The notes beneath the pieces were generated by a model that worked only from the letters and a program-made list of their open reading frames with translations, searched no databases and was not told the DNA's origin. Positions 7,236 to 15,267 of a stretch of 64,000 bases of DNA are shown piece by piece. Source of the stretch: Roseburia sp. 1XD42-69. GTDB lineage: Bacteria > Bacillota > Clostridia > Lachnospirales > Lachnospiraceae. Position 1 is the first letter of the stretch, and each line of letters begins with the position of its first letter. Where the stretch lies: positions 29,418 to 93,417 of the forward strand of contig NZ_RAZG01000014.1 in the NCBI RefSeq assembly GCF_003612565.1, written 5' to 3'. The translations under genes and the position numbers were made by a program.

Positions 7236-8111
7236 ATGGCTAAAATAATTTCAAGAAACTTTAGGGTTTTATGTGACTTTATGGATGTATATCAATTTAT
7301 GATTGATATATATGAAAAAGATTGGAGAAATGGTGTTCCCGCTCCATTTTTGGAGTATGCGCTTTCTAGTGATTGGATGGATAAATCCTTAGTGCACCGC
7401 TGGAAACTTTGGGAGGATGATGGATGTATAGCAGGACTTGTTTTTTACGAAAATCCTGTAAATGATGTGTATTTTAGTCTGCGTCCGGGCTATGAGAAGC
7501 TGGCGGATGAGATGGTTTCCTATGCAGTTTCGTCAATGCCCCGTGTGGATGGCAATCTCAGATTTGTGATTTTTGATGGGCAAAATGCGGTGAAAGAAGC
7601 AATAACAAAAGCAGGTTTTCGACAATCTTCAGGCTTTACAGAGAACGTCTTTGATTTTGAACAATCACTTAATTATCCCTTGCCGGATGGCTTTCATTTC
7701 GTGGATTCTAAAAAATTTTCAGTAGAAAAAATAGCGGAATGCTGTTGGAAAGGTTTTGACCACGAAAAAGAGGAAGGTCCTTGGAATGGAGATGCTGAGT
7801 ATGGATACTATGAGTTAATGGCGCCGCACATGCATCCGGAAGATTCCGTTATCATTGAAAATGACCAGGGGGAGTATGTCTGTTATGCAGGTATGTGGTG
7901 GACTCCGGAAAATCACCTTGCTTATATGGAACCACTATGTACGATTCCAAAATATCGAAAAAAAGGCTTGGCAACAGCGGCACTTTCAGAACATTACCGC
8001 CGGCTGAAACCTTTAGGCGCAACACATATGACTGGCGGCGGCAATGCATTTTATGAAAAAATAGGTTTTAAGCCTATGGTTCATTGGACTTTTTGGGAGA
8101 AAAATAGCTGA
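7236..8111 (+). CDS. GNAT-family acetyltransferase (two GNAT-like halves)
   Basis: A 291-residue protein from the ATG at 7236, chosen because GAGGAGG is 8 nt upstream; the longer in-frame upstream sequence has no ribosome site. The C-terminal half carries a GNAT acetyl-CoA motif, CTIPKYRKKGLATAALSE, then GGNAFYEKIGFKP, the usual ending. The N-terminal half (VYQFMIDIYEKDW to GFRQSSGF) looks like a degenerate GNAT fold, as in tandem-GNAT proteins. It should acetylate a small molecule or peptide amine. It is monocistronic, converging with the MFS gene downstream. The substrate is not deducible. Confidence 0.8.
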   Translation: MAKIISRNFRVLCDFMDVYQFMIDIYEKDWRNGVPAPFLEYALSSDWMDKSLVHRWKLWEDDGCIAGLVFYENPVNDVYFSLRPGYEKLADEMVSYAVSSMPRVDGNLRFVIFDGQNAVKEAITKAGFRQSSGFTENVFDFEQSLNYPLPDGFHFVDSKKFSVEKIAECCWKGFDHEKEEGPWNGDAEYGYYELMAPHMHPEDSVIIENDQGEYVCYAGMWWTPENHLAYMEPLCTIPKYRKKGLATAALSEHYRRLKPLGATHMTGGGNAFYEKIGFKPMVHWTFWEKNS

Positions 8112-8141
8112 AATGCTTATCCCTTAATTGCGGAAAGAAAA

Positions 8142-8164
8142 CGGCTGGCAAAAACCGCCAGCCG
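8142..8164 (-). terminator. Terminator of the MFS transporter gene
   Basis: CGGCTGGC (8142-8149) and GCCAGCCG (8157-8164) form a perfect 8-bp stem. Reading on the minus strand the stem is followed by TTTTCTTT, consistent with termination after the stop at 8196. On the plus strand no T run follows. Confidence 0.7.
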
Positions 8165-8195
8165 AAGAATTGGCCGCCTCAAATCTGTGTGCCAA

Positions 8196-9485
8196 TTACG
8201 TGATATACTGATACTTCTTTAATTTCCTTCCTGTGACAATGCAAATCACACATCCGGCTGCGCCAAGCACAAACATCATAAGGGCTGCACCGGAGCCCTT
8301 GCCGGAGCCAAAGAGTGTTTTTAGAATGGATATTCCCCCATATTTTCCCATAAAGGGTTCGCATATATTGTCTACCATAAAACCGCCCAAAAACAACCCG
8401 ATGGGAATGGTAAAAAATTGAAGGGTGTTGCGGCATGCATACACACGCCCCTGCAGCTCTACGGGAATCGAAGTCCTTAAAATCACATCCAGATTTGCAC
8501 TCATGACAGGTACAAGAATCCATCCAATCACCTGGCCAATACACCATAATACAGGCTCCCTGGAAAAGGCCAGCAAAAAATTCTCCGTGCCCAGGGAAAA
8601 CAGCATAGTAAGATAAATCACCCTTACCCGGTCCTTGGGTTTTGGCAAAACCAAAACAATCAGGCTGCCAAGCATCATGGCAAAACCGGCGCAGGACGTA
8701 ACAATCCCCAGGACAGAGGAGCCGCCTTTGGGATTGGGAAGCACATAGCCGGGCAGTGTGGCATCAAAGGCAGAAGCCACCAGATTTACCCCTGACATAA
8801 ATAGGATCAATGTCAAAATCATGGGATTTCTTTTTAAAAACACAAGCCCTTCTTTTGCAAGATGAAGTACACTTTCTCCCTTATCACTCTTATTTTCCGG
8901 TATTCGGATAAAAAACAAGAGTGCCAAAAATGCAACCCCAAAACTTCCCAGGTCAACTGCGATCACTCCGTTTAGCCCTGCCAATGCGTACAAAGCCGTG
9001 GCAATCAAAGGATTTAAGATGGATATCAGCGCCCTTGACCCGGAGCAAAGCCCGCTTGTCTTCTGGTAATACTCATCCGGAATAATAAGGGTCATGGCAA
9101 CTTCAGAAGCAGGCTGCTGCAGGGTATTCATAAATCCTGAAATCACATTTAAAACGTATAAATGCCACACCATTAAACGATTTGTACGGAATAAAACAAG
9201 CACAGTCACGGTGCACATTGCTGCAAACATATCACAGCCAAGCATTGTCTTCCTCTTATCCAATCGGTCTGTCAATGCCCCGGCAAATATGCTCATTAAT
9301 ACATATGGCGCATAAGAGCATATGGTAAGGGCTGCTGTGCTTAGAGAAGAACCGGTCTTTTCGTACAGCCATAAAGCCAATGCAAAGGTTGTAATGCTGC
9401 TGCCAAGCTGGGATATGCTCTGGGTACTCCAGAGTATAAAAAAATTTTTTAGCTCCAATAATTCATTTTTCTTTAATTTTATCAT
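8196..9485 (-). CDS. MFS drug-efflux-type transporter
   Basis: A 430-residue integral membrane protein with about twelve hydrophobic segments and major-facilitator signatures: NFFILWSTQSISQLGSS at the start, the loop-2 motif GALTDRLDKRKTM and PVMSANLDVILRTSIPVELQ in the second half. It belongs to the MefA/macrolide-efflux-like branch, exporting drugs by proton antiport. The start is set at 9485 because AAGGAG is 5-6 nt upstream. Initiating at 9560 would place the N-terminal 25 codons inside regulatory hairpins. A leader ORF and hairpins upstream suggest inducible translation. A GNAT gene precedes the leader by 18 nt and may share the transcript. The substrate is unknown; macrolide-type ligands are a guess from family. 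Confidence 0.85.
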   Translation of the reverse strand: MIKLKKNELLELKNFFILWSTQSISQLGSSITTFALALWLYEKTGSSLSTAALTICSYAPYVLMSIFAGALTDRLDKRKTMLGCDMFAAMCTVTVLVLFRTNRLMVWHLYVLNVISGFMNTLQQPASEVAMTLIIPDEYYQKTSGLCSGSRALISILNPLIATALYALAGLNGVIAVDLGSFGVAFLALLFFIRIPENKSDKGESVLHLAKEGLVFLKRNPMILTLILFMSGVNLVASAFDATLPGYVLPNPKGGSSVLGIVTSCAGFAMMLGSLIVLVLPKPKDRVRVIYLTMLFSLGTENFLLAFSREPVLWCIGQVIGWILVPVMSANLDVILRTSIPVELQGRVYACRNTLQFFTIPIGLFLGGFMVDNICEPFMGKYGGISILKTLFGSGKGSGAALMMFVLGAAGCVICIVTGRKLKKYQYIT

Positions 9486-9489
9486 TTCG

Positions 9490-9526
9490 TTGCTCCTTTT
9501 TTGCGTATTATTCAAAACAGAAGCAA
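9490..9526 (-). promoter_or_regulatory. Hairpin sequestering the MFS ribosome binding site
   Basis: On the minus strand TTGCTTCTGTTTT (9526-9514) pairs with AAAAAAGGAGCAA (9502-9490): twelve of thirteen positions pair, with one G-U and one mismatch, around an 11-nt loop. The second arm contains the AAGGAG ribosome site of the MFS gene (ATG 9485-9483), so the folded form should block translation. The 5' end of the first arm (9526-9523) is also the 3' end of a competing 14-bp helix with 9580-9567. Confidence 0.65.
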
Positions 9527-9554
9527 AGCCTGAGGATAAAGCATCATGCCATTC

Positions 9555-9586
9555 CTCCATGCAGTCTCCTCAGACTCTGCATGGAG
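9555..9586 (-). promoter_or_regulatory. Leader hairpin overlapping the leader peptide ORF
   Basis: CTCCATGCAG (9586-9577) and CTGCATGGAG (9564-9555) form a perfect 10-bp stem. The 5' arm lies inside codons 8-11 of the leader ORF, so a ribosome stalled there would melt it. The loop and part of the 5' arm, GCAGAGTCTGAGGA (9580-9567), are fully complementary, with two G-U pairs, to TCCTCAGGCTTTGC (9536-9523), giving an alternative fold that invades the RBS hairpin. Confidence 0.65.
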
Positions 9587-9608
9587 CTTTAGCAATACAA
9601 AGTATCAT
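9570..9608 (-). CDS. 12-residue leader peptide of the MFS gene
   Basis: An ATG at 9608 is preceded by GGAAAGGAG with 5 nt spacing, one of the best ribosome sites in the window, yet encodes only MILCIAKAPCRV before TGA (9572-9570). It lies between a GNAT gene (stop 18 nt upstream) and the MFS gene (start 84 nt downstream). Its second half overlaps the 5' arm of a strong hairpin. Strong initiation, tiny size, and downstream RBS sequestration are the hallmarks of antibiotic-sensing leader peptides such as those of erm and cat genes. It is too short for family comparison. Confidence 0.6.
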   Translation of the reverse strand: MILCIAKAPCRV

Positions 9609-9626
9609 TTTATCTCCTTTCCCAAA

Positions 9627-10094
9627 TCAATTTAAGTGGTTAAATTTTGTGATATTCCCCTCATTTAACGAAAAGTCATAATAATTCAAATCTTCCCGGA
9701 AGGTAAACCCGGCACTCCTCCAGAACCTGTTTCCCACCTCATTGCTGGTAAAGGCAATCAGGCTTACTTTATTAATTTCCTCTTCCTTAAGGGCTCTCAT
9801 GGCAAATACCGCCATGGCCTTTCCGATGCCCTGTTTCCTGTAATCTTTGTGGACGCACACGTGATAAAAGCAGCCCCGCCTGCCGTCGTGGCCGCAGAGG
9901 ATGGCGCCCACTACCCTGCCCTGATCCTCCGCCACCACGCTGGTGGAAGGATTCCGCTTTAAAAAACGCTCCACCCCCTCCCTGGAATCGTCGATGCTTC
10001 GGATGCCAAAGCCGTCGATGCTCATCCACAGTTTATACACCAGATCATAATCTTCTATTGTCATTTTCCGAATCTTATAATTTATCTTATCCAT
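9627..10094 (-). CDS. GNAT-family N-acetyltransferase
   Basis: A 155-residue single-domain acetyltransferase. The fold is visible as IRKMTIEDYDLVYKLW at the start, STSVVAEDQGRVVGAILCG in strand 4, and the acetyl-CoA loop VHKDYRKQGIGKAMAVFAM, ending in NRFWRSAGFTFREDL. The length is normal. It sits 5 nt downstream of argC on the same strand and 18 nt upstream of the leader peptide of the MFS gene, so it may be cotranscribed with either. A drug or small-molecule amine is a possible substrate given the efflux neighbour, but nothing in the sequence specifies it. Confidence 0.85.
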   Translation of the reverse strand: MDKINYKIRKMTIEDYDLVYKLWMSIDGFGIRSIDDSREGVERFLKRNPSTSVVAEDQGRVVGAILCGHDGRRGCFYHVCVHKDYRKQGIGKAMAVFAMRALKEEEINKVSLIAFTSNEVGNRFWRSAGFTFREDLNYYDFSLNEGNITKFNHLN

Positions 10095-10099
10095 ATGTT

Positions 10100-11167
10100 T
10101 TACGGGAACATGGGGACTAATTCCAACCCTTCCGATTCCTTCTGGCCAAAGAGCAGGTTCATATTTTGCACCGCCTGTCCGGCCGCCCCTTTCACTAAAT
10201 TATCCAATGCGCCCATCATAATAATTCTGCCGCACCGTTGGTCTATTTTAAAATTCACGTCCACATAGTTGCTGCCTTCCACCCATTTTGTCTCCGGGCA
10301 CACATCTTTTTCAAGTACACGGACAAATTTCTCACCGGCATAATATTTGTCATAGGCAGCTTTAATTTCTTCATAGGAGGGATAAGTCTCGCTGCCGTCA
10401 GCTCTCTTTATCTTCTTTAAATTCGCATACTCTGTGGCTAAAATCCCCCGGTTCATGGGGACAAGATGGGGGGTAAAGCTCACTTTGATTTCTCTGCCCG
10501 CCCCGTAGCCAAGCTGCTCTTCAATTTCCGGGGTATGTCTGTGGCTTGCCACTGCGTAGGCTTTCATATTTTCGTTTACCTCACAGAACAGGTTTTGCAC
10601 CTTTGCCCCCCGGCCTGCCCCGGAAGTTCCCGATTTTGCGTCAATAATAATGGAATCTGCATCAATTAACCCCTCTTTCACCAGAGGGTATGCCGTTAAA
10701 ATAGAGCATGTAGTGTAACACCCCGGATTGGCCACAAGCCTTGCCTCTTTTAACTTTTCCCGGTTAATTTCACACAGGCCGTACACCGCCTCCCCGATAA
10801 ACTGGGGGGATTTGTGCTCCATCTTATACCACTCTTCGTATACTTTCACATCTTTGATGCGGTAATCTGCACTTAAATCCACCACCTTTGCCTGGCTTAA
10901 AATTTCCTCTGTCAATATAGACGCCAGATAACCCTGGGGTGTGGCGGTGAAAATCACATCCACCTGACGGGCCAGCTCACGGATATTGTCATCCAGGCAG
11001 GTATCCTCCACAATCTGAAACATGTTCTGGTATACATCCGCATATTTTTTGTCTATGTAGCTTTTGGAGCCGTACCATTTAATCTCCACATTTTTATGTC
11101 CCAGAAGAAGACGCACCAGCTCTCCCCCTGCATATCCCGTAGCCCCGATAATTCCCGCTTTAATCAT
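10100..11167 (-). CDS. argC: N-acetyl-gamma-glutamyl-phosphate reductase
   Basis: ArgC carries out the third step of arginine biosynthesis, the NADPH-dependent reduction of N-acetylglutamyl phosphate to the semialdehyde. The 355-residue protein shows the NADP-binding GIIGATGYAGGELVRLL at the N-terminus, the catalytic cysteine in VANPGCYTT, the substrate segment ASHRHTPEIEEQLG, and the C-terminal GALDNLVKGAAGQAVQN. The length matches the family. It is transcribed from a promoter with an ArgR-box-like palindrome just upstream and is separated from argJ/B/D, which are not in this window. argG lies 1.5 kb away, divergent. Confidence 0.97.
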   Translation of the reverse strand: MIKAGIIGATGYAGGELVRLLLGHKNVEIKWYGSKSYIDKKYADVYQNMFQIVEDTCLDDNIRELARQVDVIFTATPQGYLASILTEEILSQAKVVDLSADYRIKDVKVYEEWYKMEHKSPQFIGEAVYGLCEINREKLKEARLVANPGCYTTCSILTAYPLVKEGLIDADSIIIDAKSGTSGAGRGAKVQNLFCEVNENMKAYAVASHRHTPEIEEQLGYGAGREIKVSFTPHLVPMNRGILATEYANLKKIKRADGSETYPSYEEIKAAYDKYYAGEKFVRVLEKDVCPETKWVEGSNYVDVNFKIDQRCGRIIMMGALDNLVKGAAGQAVQNMNLLFGQKESEGLELVPMFP

Positions 11168-11239
11168 TCTATCTTCACTCCTCTTTCTACTCTATCTTCC
11201 TGTACGTAAAGAAATTATCCCTTACTCTCCCTGGTCGAT

Positions 11240-11274
11240 TGCATAATTATACACCCCCATTACATATTATGCAA
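11240..11274 (-). promoter_or_regulatory. argC promoter with overlapping ArgR-box-like palindrome
   Basis: On the minus strand TTGCAT (11274-11269) and TATAAT (11251-11246) are separated by 17 bp. The palindrome TGTATAATTATGCA (11253-11240) covers the -10 box and matches the ArgR/AhrC half-site pattern TGAATAATTATTCA at 12 of 14 positions. Binding of arginine-loaded ArgR here would block initiation. Confidence 0.65.
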
Positions 11275-11284
11275 TATCTTTTTT

Positions 11285-12430
11285 TTATGAGAACAGCTCT
11301 TTTGTTTTCCGCATCCGCTCCGCAATGGAAACCTGGAAAGGACACCTGCTCTCACAGCTTTTACACTGGATACAGTCTGACGCATTTGCAGTAAGCTGCC
11401 CGTAATGCGCCTTAACCGTTCCCGGGATTTCACTCTGCATAACCGCCAGATCGTAGAGTTTGTTTACCATTGCAATATCAATTTTTTCCGGACAGGGGGC
11501 GCAATGTCCGCAGTAGGTGCACTGTCCCATGGAATATGCGTGTTTCGGGGCTGAGGCCAAAACGCTGGCATAATCCTTTTCCTCCTCCGTGGCAGTCTCA
11601 TAGGCCACCGCCTCATACACATGCTTTGGATTGTCAAACCCTGCCATAATGGCGGCCACTGCCGGGCGGGTTAAGGCGTAATGGATACACTGTACGGGAG
11701 TTAAGGCTGCCTGGAAAGGAGAAGTCTTTTCATCAAACAACCTTCCCCCTGCATATCCTTTCATCACAGTGATTCCCACACCGTTTTTCTCACAGATTTT
11801 ATATAATTCTTCCCTCTCCGGGGCAATCCCCCCTAAGCCTTCCTTATATTCCTCCGCAAAATACTCATCTAAATCCGTCACAGGGGGCAGCATATCAAAG
11901 GCCGGGTTAATGCTAAAGAGTATCATTTCAATTTCCCCCTGGCAGGCCGCCAGTTTTGCAATGGCAGGATTGTGGGAACTAAGGCCGATGTGCCGGATTT
12001 TCCCCTGTTTCTTCAGGCTGCGTACATACTCCATAAACTCCCCTTCCACAGCTTTTTTATATTCTTCCTCCGTGTCCACAAAATGAATCATACCCAAATC
12101 TATGTAATCCGTCTGCATCCGCGCAAGCAGATCTTCAAAAGCAGGCTTTACCTTTGCAAGCTCCCTGGTCCTCACATACTGTCCGTCTTCCCATATGGAG
12201 CCGATATGACCCTGGATAATCCACTTTTCACGTTTTCCCTTTAGTGCCAGGCCGATATTGGACCGCACGTTGGGCTCCGACATCCAGCAGTCCAAAATGT
12301 TAATCCCCTGTTTTTCGCACACCTCAATCACTTCTTTTACTTCCTCTGTATTGTGACGTTCCAGCCACTCTCCCCCCAAACCGATTTCACTGACCCTTAA
12401 CCCCGTTTTTCCAAGCTCTCTGTATCTCAT
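11285..12430 (-). CDS. Aldo/keto reductase with C-terminal 4Fe-4S domain
   Basis: A 381-residue oxidoreductase. The N-terminal TIM barrel begins MRYRELGKTGLRVSEIGLGG and includes DYIDLGMIHFVD and RHIGLSSHNP. The C-terminal 80 residues hold two ferredoxin-type cysteine clusters, CTYCGHCAPCPEKI and CIQCKSCESRCPF, enough for two 4Fe-4S clusters. Such AKR-ferredoxin proteins are widespread in Clostridia and probably reduce carbonyls with electrons passed through the clusters; substrates are unknown. GGAGG lies 7 nt before the ATG. It sits between argC and argG but is not an arginine enzyme. Confidence 0.85.
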   Translation of the reverse strand: MRYRELGKTGLRVSEIGLGGEWLERHNTEEVKEVIEVCEKQGINILDCWMSEPNVRSNIGLALKGKREKWIIQGHIGSIWEDGQYVRTRELAKVKPAFEDLLARMQTDYIDLGMIHFVDTEEEYKKAVEGEFMEYVRSLKKQGKIRHIGLSSHNPAIAKLAACQGEIEMILFSINPAFDMLPPVTDLDEYFAEEYKEGLGGIAPEREELYKICEKNGVGITVMKGYAGGRLFDEKTSPFQAALTPVQCIHYALTRPAVAAIMAGFDNPKHVYEAVAYETATEEEKDYASVLASAPKHAYSMGQCTYCGHCAPCPEKIDIAMVNKLYDLAVMQSEIPGTVKAHYGQLTANASDCIQCKSCESRCPFQVSIAERMRKTKELFS

Positions 12431-12557
12431 ACCATATCCTCCGTTTCCCGAGCCGGCGCATGAGATTTAATGCACCGGCTAATATTCTGTTCTTTTGATT
12501 GTACCACATAGCAAACATACATTCCACAAATATTGCATGATTTTGCTTTTTATATAG

Positions 12558-12609
12558 TTGTGTTTTTACCACAGTTGTTGTATATTATGTTTGAGTGAAT
12601 TTTTATACG
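12558..12609 (+). promoter_or_regulatory. argG promoter and possible ArgR site
   Basis: TTGTGT (12558-12563), 17 bp, then TATATT (12581-12586) form a likely sigma-A promoter. Downstream, TGAATTTTTATACG (12596-12609) resembles an ArgR box in about 10 of 14 positions and would lie near the transcription start. The box is weaker than the one at argC. Confidence 0.5.
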
Positions 12610-12664
12610 AAATGTTCTTATCATGGAACATTACATAATAAAGAAAAGAAAGGAAGCATTTACT

Positions 12665-13885
12665 ATGAAAGAAAAAGTTGTATTAGCTTACTCCGGCGGA
12701 CTTGACACTACTGCCATTATCCCCTGGTTAAAAGAAAACTACGATTATGACGTTGTCTGCTGCTGTATCGACTGCGGCCAGGGTGAGGAATTGGACGGCC
12801 TTGAGGAGAGGGCCAAACTCTCCGGCGCCAGCAAATTATATATCGAGGATATCACAGACGAATTCTGCGACGAATATATTGTTCCCTGCGTGCAGGCCGG
12901 AGCCGTATATGAAAACAAATATCTTCTGGGAACTTCCATGGCACGTCCCGGCATTGCCAAGAGACTGGTGGAAGTGGCCAGAAAAGAAGGGGCTACCGCT
13001 ATCTGCCACGGGGCTACCGGAAAGGGCAATGACCAGATCCGCTTTGAGCTTGGCATAAAAGCACTGGCTCCCGATTTAAAGATTATCGCTGCATGGCGTG
13101 ACGACAAATGGACCATGGATTCCAGGGAATCGGAAATTGAATACTGTAAGGCCCACGGCATCCACCTGCCCTTCTCCGCAGACAACAGCTACAGCCGTGA
13201 CCGGAACTTATGGCATATCAGCCACGAGGGCTTAGAGCTTGAGGACCCGGCATGTGAGCCAAATTATGACCACCTGTTAGTCCTTGGGGTTTCCCCGGAA
13301 AAGGCCCCAGATGAGGGAGAATATGTCACCATGACCTTCGAAAAAGGCGTTCCCACATCCGTAAACGGCAAAAAGATGAAAGTCTCCGATATTATCCGGG
13401 AATTAAATGCCCTTGGGGGCAAACACGGCATCGGTATCGTGGATATTGTGGAAAACCGTGTGGTTGGAATGAAATCCCGGGGTGTTTATGAAACTCCCGG
13501 AGGAACCATTCTCATGGAGGCCCATGACCAGTTGGAAGAGCTGGTGTTAGACCGGGCAACAATGGAAGTGAAAAAGGATATGGGAAATAAAATGGCCCAA
13601 ATTGTCTACGAAGGAAAATGGTTTACACCTCTCCGGGAAGCTGTCCAGGCATTTGTGGAATCCACCCAGCAGTATGTAACCGGAGAAGTAAAATTCAAGC
13701 TTTACAAGGGCAATATTATAAAAGCCGGAACCACTTCCCCCTACTCCCTCTACAGCGAATCTCTGGCAAGCTTTACCACAGGGGATTTATATGACCATCA
13801 CGATGCGGAAGGATTTATCACCCTCTTTGGACTGCCCTTAAAAGTTCGGGCTATGAAGATGGCTGAACTTCAGAAAAATAAATAG
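12665..13885 (+). CDS. argG: Argininosuccinate synthase
   Basis: ArgG joins citrulline and aspartate using ATP to make argininosuccinate, the penultimate step of arginine synthesis. The 406-residue protein starts MKEKVVLAYSGGLDTTAI (N-type PP-loop, SGGLDT), continues with ICHGATGKGNDQIRFE and WRDDKW, and ends with GLPLKVRAMKM. The start at 12665 is chosen from AAGGAAG 8 nt upstream and the family start; an in-frame ATG at 12623 is less likely. argH is not adjacent. A strong terminator follows the gene. Repression by ArgR is suggested by the upstream site. Confidence 0.97.
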   Translation: MKEKVVLAYSGGLDTTAIIPWLKENYDYDVVCCCIDCGQGEELDGLEERAKLSGASKLYIEDITDEFCDEYIVPCVQAGAVYENKYLLGTSMARPGIAKRLVEVARKEGATAICHGATGKGNDQIRFELGIKALAPDLKIIAAWRDDKWTMDSRESEIEYCKAHGIHLPFSADNSYSRDRNLWHISHEGLELEDPACEPNYDHLLVLGVSPEKAPDEGEYVTMTFEKGVPTSVNGKKMKVSDIIRELNALGGKHGIGIVDIVENRVVGMKSRGVYETPGGTILMEAHDQLEELVLDRATMEVKKDMGNKMAQIVYEGKWFTPLREAVQAFVESTQQYVTGEVKFKLYKGNIIKAGTTSPYSLYSESLASFTTGDLYDHHDAEGFITLFGLPLKVRAMKMAELQKNK

Positions 13886-13904
13886 GAAATTTATCAGCAT
13901 TTAT

Positions 13905-13941
13905 GAAACCGCCCCGAAGCAAATGCTTTTGGGGCGGTTTC
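13905..13941. terminator. Bidirectional terminator between argG and the Uma2 gene
   Basis: GAAACCGCCCC (13905-13915) and GGGGCGGTTTC (13931-13941) form a perfect 11-bp stem with T-rich sequence on both sides, between two convergent genes. Confidence 0.85.
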
Positions 13942-13948
13942 TGATATT

Positions 13949-14482
13949 CTATTCTACTTTTATGGAAAAACCCTCATATATCCCAGCCGGGACTTCTTCG
14001 CCAAAATCGTACTGCTCCACTGAATCTTTTTCAAATGCATATACCGTTACCATCTCTTTCATAGGATCAACAATCCAGTACTCTCTCACGCCGGCGGTAC
14101 GGTACTTGAATAACTTTGCCATATAATCCCTTGCTTTACTGTTATGCGATACAATCTCAATAATCCAGTCAGGGGCACCGTGACAGCCCTTCTCATCCAG
14201 TTTGGATAAATCACAAATAACAGAAATATCCGGTTCCAGATAGTTTATATCATCTTCATTCAAAAATACGGCAAATGGAGCCGCTAAGGCTTCACATTCC
14301 CCTTTTTTTTCATCAATATAATTTGCGATTGCCTGATGCAGCTTTCGGCTTATTTTCTGGTGGCTAAAGCTTGGCGGCGCCATATAATAAATTTTTCCGT
14401 CAATCAGTTCCGCCCTCTGTCCGTCAGGCAGCCCGTATATATCTTCAAGGGTATATATTACTTCTGATTTTAATGCTTCCAT
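13949..14482 (-). CDS. Uma2-family (DUF820) putative nuclease
   Basis: A 177-residue protein of the Uma2 family, which has a PD-(D/E)xK nuclease-like fold. Visible elements are YTLEDIYGLPDGQRAELIDG, then YMAPPSFSHQ, then the acidic EPDISVICD, APDWIIEIVSHNS and the invariant KLFKYRTAGVREYWIVDP. The metal ligands D and E-x-V are present. The start at 14482 follows GGAGG with 6 nt spacing. These proteins are abundant in cyanobacteria and Lachnospiraceae, often in many copies. The biological role is unsettled. It appears monocistronic between two terminators. Confidence 0.85.
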   Translation of the reverse strand: MEALKSEVIYTLEDIYGLPDGQRAELIDGKIYYMAPPSFSHQKISRKLHQAIANYIDEKKGECEALAAPFAVFLNEDDINYLEPDISVICDLSKLDEKGCHGAPDWIIEIVSHNSKARDYMAKLFKYRTAGVREYWIVDPMKEMVTVYAFEKDSVEQYDFGEEVPAGIYEGFSIKVE

Positions 14483-14610
14483 ACTGCCCCTCCTTCCAAA
14501 CAATTATTTCATCGTATTTTTATTATATCATTTTTCCATGGGAAAAGTCACCAGATTCTTTTTCATTCTGCAGCAAGGAATAATCACGAATCAAACAGGG
14601 CTGCCCACAA

Positions 14611-14645
14611 AAAAAACCATCCAGCCCAAAACTGAATGGTTTTTT
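14611..14645 (-). terminator. Terminator downstream of the coiled-coil protein gene
   Basis: AAAAAACCATCCAG (14611-14624) and CTGAATGGTTTTTT (14632-14645) pair almost perfectly. On the minus strand the stem ends in a T run, just after the stop at 14651. Confidence 0.75.
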
Positions 14646-14650
14646 CTATC

Positions 14651-15139
14651 CTATTCCGACACCACAACATCGATAGTTTCCCCGGTGAATACGCCGGTGC
14701 TTACCGTTCCGTCTTTTGTGTAAATAACAGGTTCCCCTTTGCTTTCCAGGTTCCCTTCCCCGGAGGCCGTGCCCTCCATTTCCGAATTTTGCTTTAAGAG
14801 TATTTTTCCCTCTTCGCTGACTTCCACAGTATCCGCTTCCTTTGATTTCTCCAGCTTCTCTTCCAGCTTTGCCTGTTCTTCTTTCCGTTTTTGGATGGCC
14901 TTCTCCTGCAATTCCCGTGCTTTTTCCCTTGCCTCCTTTGCATCCTCCTCCATTCCTTTTTCCGCCTTGTCATAATAATCGTAGGCTTCTTCGGCATAAT
15001 CCGCCGCATAACCCATAGCCCGCTTCATAACAGAAATATCCCCTCTTCGCCTGGCATCTTTAAACACCCGCATTGGGGTATCCATATTTTTAATATTTGT
15101 ACTTGCCCCAACCAGACCTTCCATGGTTTTCGTATTCAT
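14651..15139 (-). CDS. Charged coiled-coil protein of unknown function
   Basis: A 162-residue protein starting MNTKTMEGLVGASTNIKN from the ATG at 15139, with GGAGG 6 nt upstream. The centre (residues about 45-105, AEEAYDYYDKAEKGMEED to AKLEEKLEKSKEA) is a highly charged predicted coiled coil rich in E, K and A. The tail GEPVIYTKDGTVSTGVFTGE is beta-rich and polar. There is no signal peptide or membrane segment. I recognise it only as a conserved Lachnospiraceae hypothetical protein. It is upstream of nothing functional in the same direction and ends in a terminator, so it is likely its own unit. Confidence 0.6.
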   Translation of the reverse strand: MNTKTMEGLVGASTNIKNMDTPMRVFKDARRRGDISVMKRAMGYAADYAEEAYDYYDKAEKGMEEDAKEAREKARELQEKAIQKRKEEQAKLEEKLEKSKEADTVEVSEEGKILLKQNSEMEGTASGEGNLESKGEPVIYTKDGTVSTGVFTGETIDVVVSE

Positions 15140-15267
15140 AATATACCTCCTTGTAAAATTTTTCCTGCCACACTCCAGGGCCGGCTTATCTGCCCTGCAG
15201 GTATATTTCTTATTTCGGCAACATGAAATTTTACATAACATTTCTGTTACAAAGGGTCTGTTCCATG

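Noticed and set aside
9486..9560. A 25-residue N-terminal extension of the MFS transporter beginning at 9560 (MEEWHDALSS)
   Set aside because: The extension lies in the leader hairpins, while AAGGAG is correctly spaced before the ATG at 9485 and the family start fits there.
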